This document shows, piece by piece, positions 20,469-28,739 of a stretch of 28,739 nucleotides of DNA (its first letter is position 1; each line of letters begins with the position of its first letter). Location: positions 1 to 28,739 of the forward strand of contig DMEZ01000079.1 in assembly GCA_003450735.1 (NCBI GenBank), written 5' to 3'. This stretch comes from Elusimicrobiota bacterium (GTDB taxonomy: Bacteria > Elusimicrobiota > Elusimicrobia > UBA1565). The notes beneath the pieces are model-generated. The model did no database searches and had not been told where the DNA came from. It saw nothing but the letters and a program-made list of their open reading frames with translations. Both the position numbers and the translations under genes were made by a program.

Positions 20469-22166
20469 ATGAGCCTGCACCGCCGACTGGCCGCCGTCAT
20501 CCGCGAATGGCTGGAGCTGCCTTCGCCAGCCGAGGCCGCCCCGGGGCCCGCGCCCGCGCCGGCCCCTCCCTCGGCCGCGGACTCGCTCGTCGAGCGCGTC
20601 CGGGCCCTCGAAGCCGAGAAGGACCGCATCCGAGGCGCCCTCCACACCGCGATGGACCCCTTCGTCGCCCAGCTCGTGCTCGAGAACCGCATCACCAACG
20701 AGAAGCGCAAGGCGACGGTGATGTTCGCGGACCTCGTGGCTTTCACGGAAGCCTCCGAGAACCGGCCTCCCGAGGCCATCATCGAGGAGGTGGACATCCT
20801 CTTCTCGGCCATGGAGCCCATCCTCCGGCGCTTCCGGGGCCACCTCGACAAGTACATGGGCGACGCCCTGATGGCCGAGTTCGGGGCCCCGCACCCCTCC
20901 CGCAACCACGCCCTGATGGCGTCCCTCGCCGCCCTGCGCATGCAGGAACGCATGAAGGACTGGGACTTCCCCTGGAAGATGCGCATCGGGCTGGGCAGCG
21001 GGACCATCGTCGTCGGCCTCATGGGGTCGGGGAGCCGGAAGAACTACACCGCCATCGGCGACAAGGTGAATCTGGCTTCGCGGCTCCAGCAGATCTGCCC
21101 GCCCGGCGCCATCTGGATCGACGAGGAGGTGCGCTCGGCCATCCACCGCTGGTTCCACCTGCGCCGGGTGCGGGTCGGGCTCTCCCCCGAAGAGGTCCGC
21201 AACCTGGAGGCCCGCCTGGCCCTGCTCAAGGAGGCCCTCCAGCAGAACCCCACCCCGCGCACCTACTCCGAGGCGGCGAACCTCTGCTCGGAGCTCGGGG
21301 ACATGGAGCAGGCGCTGCAGTTCCACAAGCGCTCCCTCGAGCTCTACCCGGAGAGCGGGCCGACGGAGCACGCCCTGGCCGCGACCCTCCTGGCCGGCGA
21401 TGAGCGCTCCTTCGTCACCATCAAGGGCAAGAAGCAGCGGGTGGCGGCCTACGAGATCCTCGGGCTCAAGGACGTCATGACCGAGGGCGGCCGCTTCCCG
21501 CCCTGCGTGGTCGCGGCCTGCCGGGACGTGGGGCGCGAGGTCAGCGTCCCGGAGGAGTGGATGCTCTGCATCGAGGCCATGGAGGGCGCCCTGGGTCACG
21601 GCCAGGCCACCGCCGCCCTCTGCGCCGCGCTCGCGGAGTTCCTCGGGCTCGAGGACGCGCTCGTCCGGAAGGCCTACCTCGCGGGCACCCTCCACGACAT
21701 CGGCAAGAAGAACGTCCCGGAGCACCTCCTCAACTACGCCGGGCCGCTCTCCGACCTGCCGGCCCACGACCGGGACCTCCTGACGGGGCACGTCACGGCC
21801 GCCGAGGCCGTGCTCAAGGAGCTCAAGATCCCCGTCGGCCCTGACGTCCTGGCCGGGATCCTCCAGCACCACGAGAGCTTCGACGGCACGGGCTACCCGA
21901 AGGGCCTCAAGGGCAAGGACATCAGCCTGTTGGCCCGGATCATCCGCGTCGCCGAGACCTTCGACACCTTGACGAGCTGGCACCCCTACCGCGACGCCTG
22001 GACGACCGAGGCCACCCTGGGCGAGATCGGCCGGGACATCAACCGCCGGCGCATCGACCCCGAGATCGGCGAGGCCTTCCTGCGCATGATGGGCGTCAAC
22101 CAGATCGCCAATCCGCTGAAGCCTCCGCAGGTCGACCCAAAGCCGCAGGACGGCGCGAAGCTCTGA
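20469..22166 (+). CDS. Class III nucleotide cyclase fused to an HD-GYP phosphodiesterase
   Basis: A 565-residue soluble protein joining two second-messenger domains. After a low-complexity start and a short helix, residues 80-225 form a class III cyclase: metal ligands D88 (MFADLVAFT) and D132 (KYMGDALM), base-reading K128 and T194 (NYTAIGD), and transition-state N201 and R205 (VNLASRL). All catalytic positions are filled, favouring ATP as substrate. Residues about 240-330 are helical, TPR-like. Residues about 370-545 form an HD-GYP domain: H377, H409/D410 in HDIGKK, H441, H467/H468 in HHESFDGTGYP and D499. HD-GYP domains hydrolyse c-di-GMP. It is followed 8 bases later by a receiver gene and has its own promoter. 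Fusion of these two activities in one chain is unusual. Confidence 0.9.
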   Translation: MSLHRRLAAVIREWLELPSPAEAAPGPAPAPAPPSAADSLVERVRALEAEKDRIRGALHTAMDPFVAQLVLENRITNEKRKATVMFADLVAFTEASENRPPEAIIEEVDILFSAMEPILRRFRGHLDKYMGDALMAEFGAPHPSRNHALMASLAALRMQERMKDWDFPWKMRIGLGSGTIVVGLMGSGSRKNYTAIGDKVNLASRLQQICPPGAIWIDEEVRSAIHRWFHLRRVRVGLSPEEVRNLEARLALLKEALQQNPTPRTYSEAANLCSELGDMEQALQFHKRSLELYPESGPTEHALAATLLAGDERSFVTIKGKKQRVAAYEILGLKDVMTEGGRFPPCVVAACRDVGREVSVPEEWMLCIEAMEGALGHGQATAALCAALAEFLGLEDALVRKAYLAGTLHDIGKKNVPEHLLNYAGPLSDLPAHDRDLLTGHVTAAEAVLKELKIPVGPDVLAGILQHHESFDGTGYPKGLKGKDISLLARIIRVAETFDTLTSWHPYRDAWTTEATLGEIGRDINRRRIDPEIGEAFLRMMGVNQIANPLKPPQVDPKPQDGAKL

Positions 22167-22173
22167 GGGCACT

Positions 22174-22542
22174 ATGCGCATCCTCGTCGTCGACGACGCC
22201 GAGCCGGTCCGGGAGATGCTCAAGTGCACTCTCGATATCCTAGGGCACGAGGTCGTCGCGGACGCCGCCACGGGAGAGGAGGCCCTTGCGGCCTATGGGA
22301 GGGCCCGGCCCGACCTCGTCATGCTCGACTTCGTTTTGCCGGACCTCAGCGGGCTCGAGGTGCTCCGCCGCCTGCGCGCCCGCGATCCGCGCGCTCAGGT
22401 CATCATCCTCACGGGCAACAAGACGGCCGACCTCGTCAAACAGGTGAAGGAGCAGGGGGCGGTCTGCCTCATGGAGAAGCCTTTCAATCCCGAGGAGTTC
22501 AACGAGGCGCTCACCCACGTCCGCAGAGCTCCTTCGTCATGA
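22174..22542 (+). CDS. Single-domain receiver protein
   Basis: A 122-residue receiver, paralogous to the one at 19456. Acidic residues are D8/D9, the acceptor is in VMLDFVLPDLSG, the switch threonine is in ILTGN and the lysine in MEKPFNP. It starts 8 bases after the cyclase-HD-GYP stop and ends 8 bases before the acyl-CoA synthetase. It may be the phospho-input for the cyclase, which lacks a receiver of its own. Confidence 0.88.
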   Translation: MRILVVDDAEPVREMLKCTLDILGHEVVADAATGEEALAAYGRARPDLVMLDFVLPDLSGLEVLRRLRARDPRAQVIILTGNKTADLVKQVKEQGAVCLMEKPFNPEEFNEALTHVRRAPSS

Positions 22543-22549
22543 GTCCGCG

Positions 22550-24096
<1,547 letters not shown>

Positions 24097-24100
<4 letters not shown>

Positions 24101-25554
24101 GGGGACTTTTGCTGGCTTTCTGCCTGCCGCTCTCGGCGGCGGCCTACACCGCGACGGACGCCGACTCCGCGGACAAGGGCAAGGAGCTGCCCAAGCCCAA
24201 GATCGAGGAGCATCAGAAGACCCTCAAGAACGACAAGCGCTTCGACGCCTTCGAGAAGGCCGTGGGAGGCAAGGAGGCGGAGAAGCTCAAGAAGAAGATC
24301 GACGCGTGCAAGACCGAGGCCTGCTTCGAAGCCGCGGGGCAGGCGCTCGAGACCGCGAAGCAGAAGGGCTTCCGGGGCGCCGAGCCCAGCGCGCCCGCGA
24401 AGGCCGCCGAGACGGATGCGAGCCGGGATTCCTTCTATAAGGGCGGCCGCGAGGCCGCGGGCGAGGCGGGGCGCTCCATCGAGCAGTCCCGGAAGGCGGT
24501 CGACTCGAAGCTGCCGGGGGAGGCGTCCAAGCTCAAGGGCGGCGCGGCGTTCGACAACCTCCCGGCCTCGAAGGCGAACGCCGCGGCCCAGGGCGGCGCC
24601 CCCAAGGTCGACCGGCAGATGCTCGACAACGCCCGCCCGCGGGATTTCAGGAGCCCGGCCCGCCCGGCGGCGGAGCCTGCGCCTGCGCCCAAGCCGGAGC
24701 CTTCCCCGGCGCCGGCCGAGCAGCCCAAGGCCGAGCCGGCCAAGACCCAGGCCGCGGAGGCTCCCAAGCCGGAGAAGGCCTTCCAGGCCGGCGACAAGGG
24801 GGACGACGTCAAGAAGCTGCAGAAGGACATCAACGCCTACCGCAAGGAGCAGGGCTTGAAGCCCCTGAAGGAGGACGGGATCTACGGCGCCAAGACCGAG
24901 GCGGCGCGCAAGCAGATGCAGGAGGGCCTCGCGAAGGGGCCCGCCTCCGCCGAAAAGACCTTCCAGGCCGGCGACAAGGGAGACGACGTCAAGAAGCTGC
25001 AGAAGGAGATCAACGCCTACCGCAAGGAGCAGGGCTTGAAGCCCTTGAAGGAGGACGGGGTCTACGGCGCCAAGACCGACGCGGCCCGCCGGCAGATGCA
25101 GTCGGGCCAAGGCCCGGGCTCCGGCGCCGCGCTGGGCGAGCCTATCAAGACCGCGAAGGGCGAGACCTCGGTCTATTACCCGTACCGGAAGCACAACAGC
25201 ATGGAGGGGGGGCACGAGAACCGATTCGGCGGCTCCGTGAACACTTTCGAGAAGTACCTCAAGGGGGAGGCCCCCTACGTCTCGGTGGCCATGGACAAGA
25301 AGCTGGACCTGCCCAACGGGACGCGCCTGCGCAGCGCGGACATCGACGCCATCGCCGCCGACTACTGCAGCCGCAACGCCTGCGTGCGCACGGGCCCCAT
25401 CGACTTGCGCGTCGACGACACCGGGAGCGCCTTCACGAACAAGGGCTACGGGCGCATGGACATCGCCGTGGACAGCCTGGAGACCGAGAAGGGCACGCTG
25501 GGGCAGGCCCTCGGCAGCACGAAGATCGGCTACACGCTCTACAAGACGAAGTGA
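24097..25554 (+). CDS. Secreted protein with two peptidoglycan-binding repeats and a 3D domain
   Basis: A 485-residue exported protein. A short signal peptide (RGLLLAFCLPLSAAA) is followed by a charged Lys/Ala-rich region to about residue 180 and a Pro/Ala/Glu linker to about 225. Two nearly identical peptidoglycan-binding repeats lie at about 228-270 and 288-330 (FQAGDKGDDVKKLQK, YGAKT). The C-terminal domain (about 355-470) looks like a 3D/double-psi barrel of the lytic-transglycosylase type: YVSVAMDKKLDLPNGTRLR, then IDLRVDDTGSAF and GRMDIAVDS, with the conserved aspartates. It should bind and possibly cleave murein in the periplasm. Translation is coupled to the acyl-CoA synthetase by ATGA. 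Confidence 0.82.
24775..25080 (+). repeat. Near-identical tandem coding repeats in the wall-binding gene
   Basis: Two units of about 126 bases, at about 24775-24900 and 24955-25080 (period 180), differ at only about seven positions in DNA and three residues in protein. The DNA-level identity points to a recent internal duplication or gene conversion. Confidence 0.85.
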
Positions 25555-25572
25555 ACCCCGGCCGCTCGGGCC

Positions 25573-25590
25573 CGCGCCGCGAGCTTCCCT
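25573..25590 (+). repeat. 18-base intergenic repeat, copy 1
   Basis: CGCGCCGCGAGCTTCCCT is identical to 27736-27753. This copy lies at about -42 to -25 relative to the predicted start of the leader at about 25615, so it could be a regulator site replacing a -35 box. Confidence 0.7.
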
Positions 25591-25602
25591 GGCTCCATGA
25601 GG

Positions 25603-25690
25603 TATACTTTCCCATGACCGGTGCCGGCTGAAGCCGTGCAGAACCAGCGTCCGGGCGAACGCCGCCCGACGGCTCCGTACGGGCACCGTC
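25603..25690 (+). ncRNA. Candidate structured leader RNA of the U32 gene
   Basis: TATACT at 25603-25608 is a good -10 box. The transcript from about 25615 folds into nested helices. P1 is CGGTGCC (25619-25625) with GGCACCG (25682-25688); P2 is AGCCGT (25632-25637) with ACGGCT (25669-25674); P3 is CGGGCG (25652-25657) with CGCCCG (25663-25668), stacked directly on P2. A 14-base single-stranded stretch including GCAGAACCAGCG sits between P2 and P3 on the 5' side. P1 ends at the start codon region. I recognise no known riboswitch family. It could be a regulatory leader or a small RNA; the GC content makes chance pairing a real alternative, though three perfect nested helices are notable. Confidence 0.45.
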
Positions 25691-25699
25691 TTGGCATTC

Positions 25700-27535
25700 A
25701 TGTCTGGAAACCCTCAGCGCCTTAAGCGCGCCGACCGATTCGAGCTCCTGGCGCCCGCGAAGAACCTGGCCTGCGGCCTGGCCGCCCTCGAGTGCGGCGC
25801 GGACGCCGTCTACATCGGCGCCGAGCGCTTCGGGGCCCGCCGCGCGGCCGGCAATCCGCGCTGCGACATCGCCAAGCTCGCCGCCCGGGCCCGCGTCTTC
25901 CACGCGAAGGTCTACGCGGCCCTCAACACGCTCCTGCGCGACGAAGAGCTCGAGGCCGCGCGCCGGCTCGTCGTCGGCCTCCATGAGGACGGGGTCGACG
26001 GCCTCATCATCCAGGACTTCGGCCTCCTGGAACTGGATCTGCCGCCGCTCCCCCTCATCGCCAGCACGCAGATGCACAACGACTCCCCCGCGCGCGTGCG
26101 CTTCCTCCAGGACGCGGGCTTCTCGCGCGCCATCCTCGCGCGGGAGCTCACGCAGGGCGAGATCGGGGCGATCTCGTCGGCCGCGCCGGACATCGAGCTC
26201 GAATCCTTCGTGCACGGCGCCCTCTGCGTCTCCTACAGCGGCCGCTGCGCGCTGAGCTACGCGCTCGGCGGGCGCAGCGCCAACCGCGGGGAGTGCGCTC
26301 AGCCCTGCCGCAAGCCCTATACCGTCCGCGGCGCCGGAGGGCGCGTCCTCGCCGCCGGCTGCCATGCCCTCTGCCTCAAGGACCTGAGCCTCGCGGGGGA
26401 CCTGGAGGGGCTCATCGCCTCGGGCGTGACCTCCTTCAAGATCGAGGGCCGCCTCAAGGACCTCGACTACGTGCGCAATACCGTCCTCTATTATCGGCGC
26501 GCGCTCGACGCGGCGCTGGGCAAGGTCGGCGGGCGCAAGGCCTCCTCCGGACAAGTCGAGAGCGGCTTCAGCCCCGACCCGGCGAAGACCTTCAACCGCG
26601 GCTTCACGACCTATTTCCTCAAAGGAAGGGCCGTCGGCATGCACGCGCACGCCGCCCCCAAGGACCTCGGAGAGCCGCTCGGCGCCGTGCGCTCGGCGCG
26701 CGCCGGCTGGCTCGAACTGGACGCGGCGGCTCCCGTCCATCCGGGAGACGGCCTCGCCTTCTTCACGAAGGACGGGGAGCTGCGCGGCACTCCGGTCAAC
26801 GCCGTCGAGGGCCGCCGGCTCCGGGTGCAGGACGCGCGCGGCATCGCGCCCGGCACGGAGCTCTTCCGCAACCGCGACCGCCTCTGGCGCAAGGCGCTGG
26901 AGGCCGCGCGCATCGAGCGCAAGATCCCCGTCGCGCTGGAGCTGCGCACGACGCGGACCGGGCTGGAGCTGCGCCTCGAGGACGAGGACGGCGTCTTTGC
27001 CGCCGCGCGCGCCGACTGCGCGCGGGAGGCGGCGAAGGGCGCCGCGCGGGGCCGCCAGACGCTCGAGCGCCAGCTGACCAGGTTCGGCGGCACGCCGCTG
27101 CTCGCCGTGAGGACCGCGCTGCCGCCGGCACCCCCCTTCGTCCCCGTCGCCGTCCTCAACCGCCTGCGCCGCGAGGCGGCCGCGGCGCTCCTCGCCGCGC
27201 GCTGCGCGGCGCATCCGCGCGGCCGGCGCCGGGCCGTGGATCCGGCCGCGGCCTACCCGGAGAAGACTCTCGGCCCGGAGGCCGGGGTCCTCAACGCCCT
27301 CGCCGAGCGCTTCCTGCGCCGCCACGGGGTGAAGAGCGTCGAGCGCGCCTTCGAGAGCGGGCCGGTCCGCAAGGGCGAGCGCCTGATGGCCTGCCGCTAC
27401 TGCCTGCGCCGCGCGTTGGGCTCCTGCCAAGGGGGCGGACCGGTCGAGCCGCTCTTCCTCGAGGACGAGGATGGCCGCGCCCTGCGGCTGGAGTTCGACT
27501 GTTCCGCCTGCCGCATGTACGTCCATCTGGCTTGA
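25700..27535 (+). CDS. Peptidase U32 family protein (RlhA/YdcP-like)
   Basis: A 611-residue U32-family protein. The N-terminal barrel begins ELLAPAKNLACGLAALECGADAVYIG. The family signature ESFVHGALCVSYSGRC is at about residue 170, followed by NRGECAQPCRKPY, whose cysteines ligate an iron-sulfur cluster in characterised members. The C-terminus MACRYCLRRALGSCQ and LEFDCSACRMYVHLA matches the RlhA/YdcP extension. These enzymes hydroxylate RNA bases (23S rRNA C2501 in E. coli RlhA) rather than cleave protein; other U32 members act in ubiquinone synthesis. A TTG at 25691 in frame could start three residues earlier. No Shine-Dalgarno is visible, and the predicted leader structure ends at the start. 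Confidence 0.88.
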   Translation: MSGNPQRLKRADRFELLAPAKNLACGLAALECGADAVYIGAERFGARRAAGNPRCDIAKLAARARVFHAKVYAALNTLLRDEELEAARRLVVGLHEDGVDGLIIQDFGLLELDLPPLPLIASTQMHNDSPARVRFLQDAGFSRAILARELTQGEIGAISSAAPDIELESFVHGALCVSYSGRCALSYALGGRSANRGECAQPCRKPYTVRGAGGRVLAAGCHALCLKDLSLAGDLEGLIASGVTSFKIEGRLKDLDYVRNTVLYYRRALDAALGKVGGRKASSGQVESGFSPDPAKTFNRGFTTYFLKGRAVGMHAHAAPKDLGEPLGAVRSARAGWLELDAAAPVHPGDGLAFFTKDGELRGTPVNAVEGRRLRVQDARGIAPGTELFRNRDRLWRKALEAARIERKIPVALELRTTRTGLELRLEDEDGVFAAARADCAREAAKGAARGRQTLERQLTRFGGTPLLAVRTALPPAPPFVPVAVLNRLRREAAAALLAARCAAHPRGRRRAVDPAAAYPEKTLGPEAGVLNALAERFLRRHGVKSVERAFESGPVRKGERLMACRYCLRRALGSCQGGGPVEPLFLEDEDGRALRLEFDCSACRMYVHLA

Positions 27536-27646
27536 GCGTCTTCTGCGGCCGCTCGAACCTGGTGAGCCTCATGTCGCAGGGCAGGAGGACCGGCCGGGAG
27601 CGCAAGCTCGCGGATCTCCTCCCTCGAGAAGCAGCCCTGACCGGGG

Positions 27647-27704
27647 CTACCAGGACGTCGTCTTCGACTCGATGAGGGCCGTGAAGGCCTTCACGACCTC
27701 GGGG
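27647..27704 (-). pseudogene. 58-base remnant of an HD-GYP gene 3' end
   Basis: On the minus strand this reads as the last 18 codons and stop of the HD-GYP gene (PEVVKAFTALIESKTTSW, stop), identical base for base to 28629-28686. Sequence upstream of it in the minus sense is unrelated, so only the tail was left or copied here. Confidence 0.85.
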
Positions 27705-27735
27705 GGAGGCTGATATCCGGCGCAGGCTGAAGCCG

Positions 27736-27753
27736 CGCGCCGCGAGCTTCCCT
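27736..27753 (+). repeat. 18-base intergenic repeat, copy 2
   Basis: Identical to 25573-25590. It is followed at 27766-27784 by a 19-base stretch (CCGACGTCGGCTGGAGCCG) that differs at four positions from 25618-25636, so a larger element was probably copied and then shortened. No good -10 box follows this copy. Confidence 0.7.
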
Positions 27754-27856
27754 CATTCCTCTAGTCCGACGTCGGCTGGAGCCGCAATGCGCGATGGGGC
27801 CGACGCATGCCCTTTGGAGAGATCCTCTCTTGATGGATGCGGCGGGTCCTGGTCAC

Positions 27857-28591
27857 TCAGTCGAGGGGTTCGTCCTCGGGCCGCTCGGGCTCGGCTCCCG
27901 GATCGGTCACCAATGCGCTGGCCAGGCTCGCGGTGAACAGACCTATGCAGGCGATGCCGCAGAACTGTAGAAGAGCCGCGATGAGCCGGCCCGCGGCCTT
28001 TTCCGGCTGAAAATCCACGTAGGCGACGTTCGAAAACATATTGAGCGACCACCAGAGGGCATCGCCTCCGCGGAAATGCGGACTGATGGAGCCCTCCACG
28101 AGCCAGGCTAGCCCGGCTCCGGCCAAGACGATGAAACTGGCAAAGAGAGCCAAGCCGAACAAGTGCGCGCGCCGCGCCACTCGCAGGGCCTTGCCCCAGA
28201 TCGCTTTTAGACGGGTTGCCGCGCCGATGATGCGCAGCAGCCGAGCTGCCCGAACCAGACGCACCAAGCGTAGTCCGCGCAGGAGCGGCGCCGTCTCGGC
28301 GCCCTTGACCATGTTCCCTGTGACCGGCAGGAGGGAGGGCAGCTCGAACCAATGGCGGCGCAGGTAGCCGCGCCAATCGCCGCTGGAGCGGGCGCCGTGG
28401 ACGAACTCGAAGATGAAAATCGTGACGATCGCGAGGTCGACCGCGTCGAGAACGGTGAACCGGGCGTCGGCGCGGGGCCGCGCCAGATCGTTGACGCCGA
28501 TGGCCACGCTGATCAGCGCCAGGCCGGCGATGATCATGTCTTTGCGCAATTGCCGCAACGCGTGCGCCGCCGATGCGGGGTCCTTGGACAT
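27857..28591 (-). CDS. Voltage-sensor-type ion channel with a degenerate selectivity filter
   Basis: A 244-residue six-helix channel subunit. Helices lie at about residues 19-35 (S1), 47-65 (S2), 80-95 (S3), 101-122 (S4), 144-166 (S5) and 202-228 (S6). S4 carries arginines at 105, 108, 111, 114, 117 and 120, the every-third pattern of a voltage sensor. The pore loop GGDALWWSLNMFSNVAYVDFQP aligns with the potassium-channel turret and filter, but TVGYGD is replaced by NVAYVD, so both filter glycines are lost. It could be non-selective, non-conducting or a regulatory subunit. TATAAT lies 9 bases before the ATG with no Shine-Dalgarno. The gene sits between two 58-base direct repeats and may have been inserted. 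The short tail is acidic (ERPEDEPLD). Confidence 0.85.
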   Translation of the reverse strand: MSKDPASAAHALRQLRKDMIIAGLALISVAIGVNDLARPRADARFTVLDAVDLAIVTIFIFEFVHGARSSGDWRGYLRRHWFELPSLLPVTGNMVKGAETAPLLRGLRLVRLVRAARLLRIIGAATRLKAIWGKALRVARRAHLFGLALFASFIVLAGAGLAWLVEGSISPHFRGGDALWWSLNMFSNVAYVDFQPEKAAGRLIAALLQFCGIACIGLFTASLASALVTDPGAEPERPEDEPLD

Positions 28592-28600
28592 CAGGCCGCG

Positions 28601-28606
28601 ATTATA
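28601..28606 (-). promoter_or_regulatory. -10 box of the ion-channel gene
   Basis: A perfect TATAAT on the minus strand, 9 bases before the ATG at 28591. A start of transcription within three bases of the ATG is expected. No good -35 is seen. Confidence 0.5.
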
Positions 28607-28628
28607 CCTGTTTCGGCGGGTTGCCAGT

Positions 28629-28739
28629 CTACCAGGACGTCGTCTTCGACTCGATGAGGGCCGTGAAGGCCTTCACGACCTCGGGGTCGAAGCTCTTGCC
28701 CGCTCCCGCCTGGGCCTCCTGCAGGGCCTTCTTGTAGAG
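28629..28739 (-). CDS. HD-GYP domain protein, C-terminal end only
   Basis: The last 36 codons and TAG stop of a gene that extends beyond the right edge. The translation LYKKALQEAQAGAGKSFDP followed by EVVKAFTALIES matches the C-terminus of HD-GYP domains, whose usual form is G-x-x-FDPEVVxAF. HD-GYP proteins hydrolyse c-di-GMP. Its final 58 bases are duplicated at 27647-27704. Everything upstream, including catalytic motifs, is outside the window. Confidence 0.75.
   Translation of the reverse strand, partial: LYKKALQEAQAGAGKSFDPEVVKAFTALIESKTTSW

Larger units (their letters stand above)
27536..27856. other. Gene-free stretch rich in remnants and repeats
   Basis: About 320 bases without a supported gene. 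They hold the left copy of a 58-base HD-GYP 3'-end repeat (27647-27704), an 18-base repeat shared with the U32 upstream region (27736-27753), the hairpin GGCTGAAGCC at 27725-27734, and CGGCTGGAGCCG at about 27773-27784. GAGAG-ATC-CTCTC near 27820 is a small hairpin beyond the channel gene's stop, without a T-run. Confidence 0.6.

Noticed and set aside
19581..22271. An 896-codon minus-strand open frame opposite the receiver, CheX-like and cyclase genes
   Set aside because: Composition is typical of an antisense shadow in GC-rich DNA, and the plus-strand genes have clear motifs, starts and coupling.
24775..25080. CRISPR or satellite array
   Set aside because: Only two units, in frame within a gene, encoding peptidoglycan-binding repeats.
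25619..25688. tRNA-like fold (closing stem with about 70 bases between ends)
   Set aside because: No T-loop, no anticodon arm and no CCA context; the helices are nested, not cloverleaf.
27760..27856. Small gene or RNA downstream of the channel
   Set aside because: Only short hairpins and repeat fragments; no start, no convincing promoter and no family match.

Overview
The window is about 28.7 kb of very GC-rich bacterial DNA, densely packed with genes on both strands. A lipobox lipoprotein, a secretin-type fragment, a CsgG-like periplasmic protein and a 3D-domain wall protein point to a didermic (Gram-negative) bacterium. The carbamoyl-phosphate/carbamate-kinase cluster suggests an anaerobic or fermentative lifestyle. 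A GEMM-I riboswitch and a GSU2403-type nucleotidyltransferase recall deltaproteobacteria, and the general style also fits Elusimicrobiota. I cannot fix the phylum from sequence alone.

Layout. 1-3262 is a signalling block: the 5' end of a TPP-dependent (acetolactate synthase-like) gene and an HTH-receiver protein on the minus strand, then on the plus strand an OmpR-type regulator, a soluble histidine kinase and two overlapping receiver proteins. 3337-4341 is ornithine carbamoyltransferase, converging on a HEAT-repeat lipoprotein. 5147-5830 holds a promoter, a c-di-GMP-I (GEMM) riboswitch and a miniature MotA-like membrane protein. 5898-10058 (minus) carries a large PAS-GAF-GAF hybrid kinase and a triple-receiver protein, with a secretin STN fragment between them. 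10325-13290 has a small unknown protein, a nucleotidyltransferase-fold protein behind a promoter with a large inverted repeat, and a CsgG-like/VWA fusion.

13372-20429 is one tightly spaced plus-strand operon: YgeY-type M20 hydrolase, YgeW knotted carbamoyltransferase, carbamate kinase, threonine-synthase-like enzyme, a second fold-type-II PLP enzyme, a receiver protein and a CheC/CheX-like phosphatase. I read the first five as a catabolic module that removes a carbamoyl group from a ureido or carbamoyl amino acid, recovers ATP through carbamate kinase, and deaminates the amino acid with the PLP enzymes. It resembles the E. coli ygeW-ygeX-ygeY-yqeA set, but two other PLP enzymes stand where YgeX would be.

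20431-25554 starts at its own promoter with a class III cyclase fused to an HD-GYP domain, followed by a receiver protein, an acyl-CoA synthetase and a secreted wall-binding protein. 25603-27535 is a structured leader and a U32-family protein. 27536-28739 contains an ion-channel gene bracketed by two exact 58-bp copies of the 3' end of an HD-GYP gene, whose functional copy runs off the window.

Themes. Second messengers recur: a c-di-GMP riboswitch, two HD-GYP proteins and one cyclase. Eight proteins carry ten receiver domains but only two histidine kinases are present. Several regulatory genes have a -10 box only 6-9 bases before the start codon, which predicts leaderless mRNAs, whereas metabolic genes have clear Shine-Dalgarno sequences. 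No tRNA, rRNA, CRISPR array, transposase or convincing intrinsic terminator was found.
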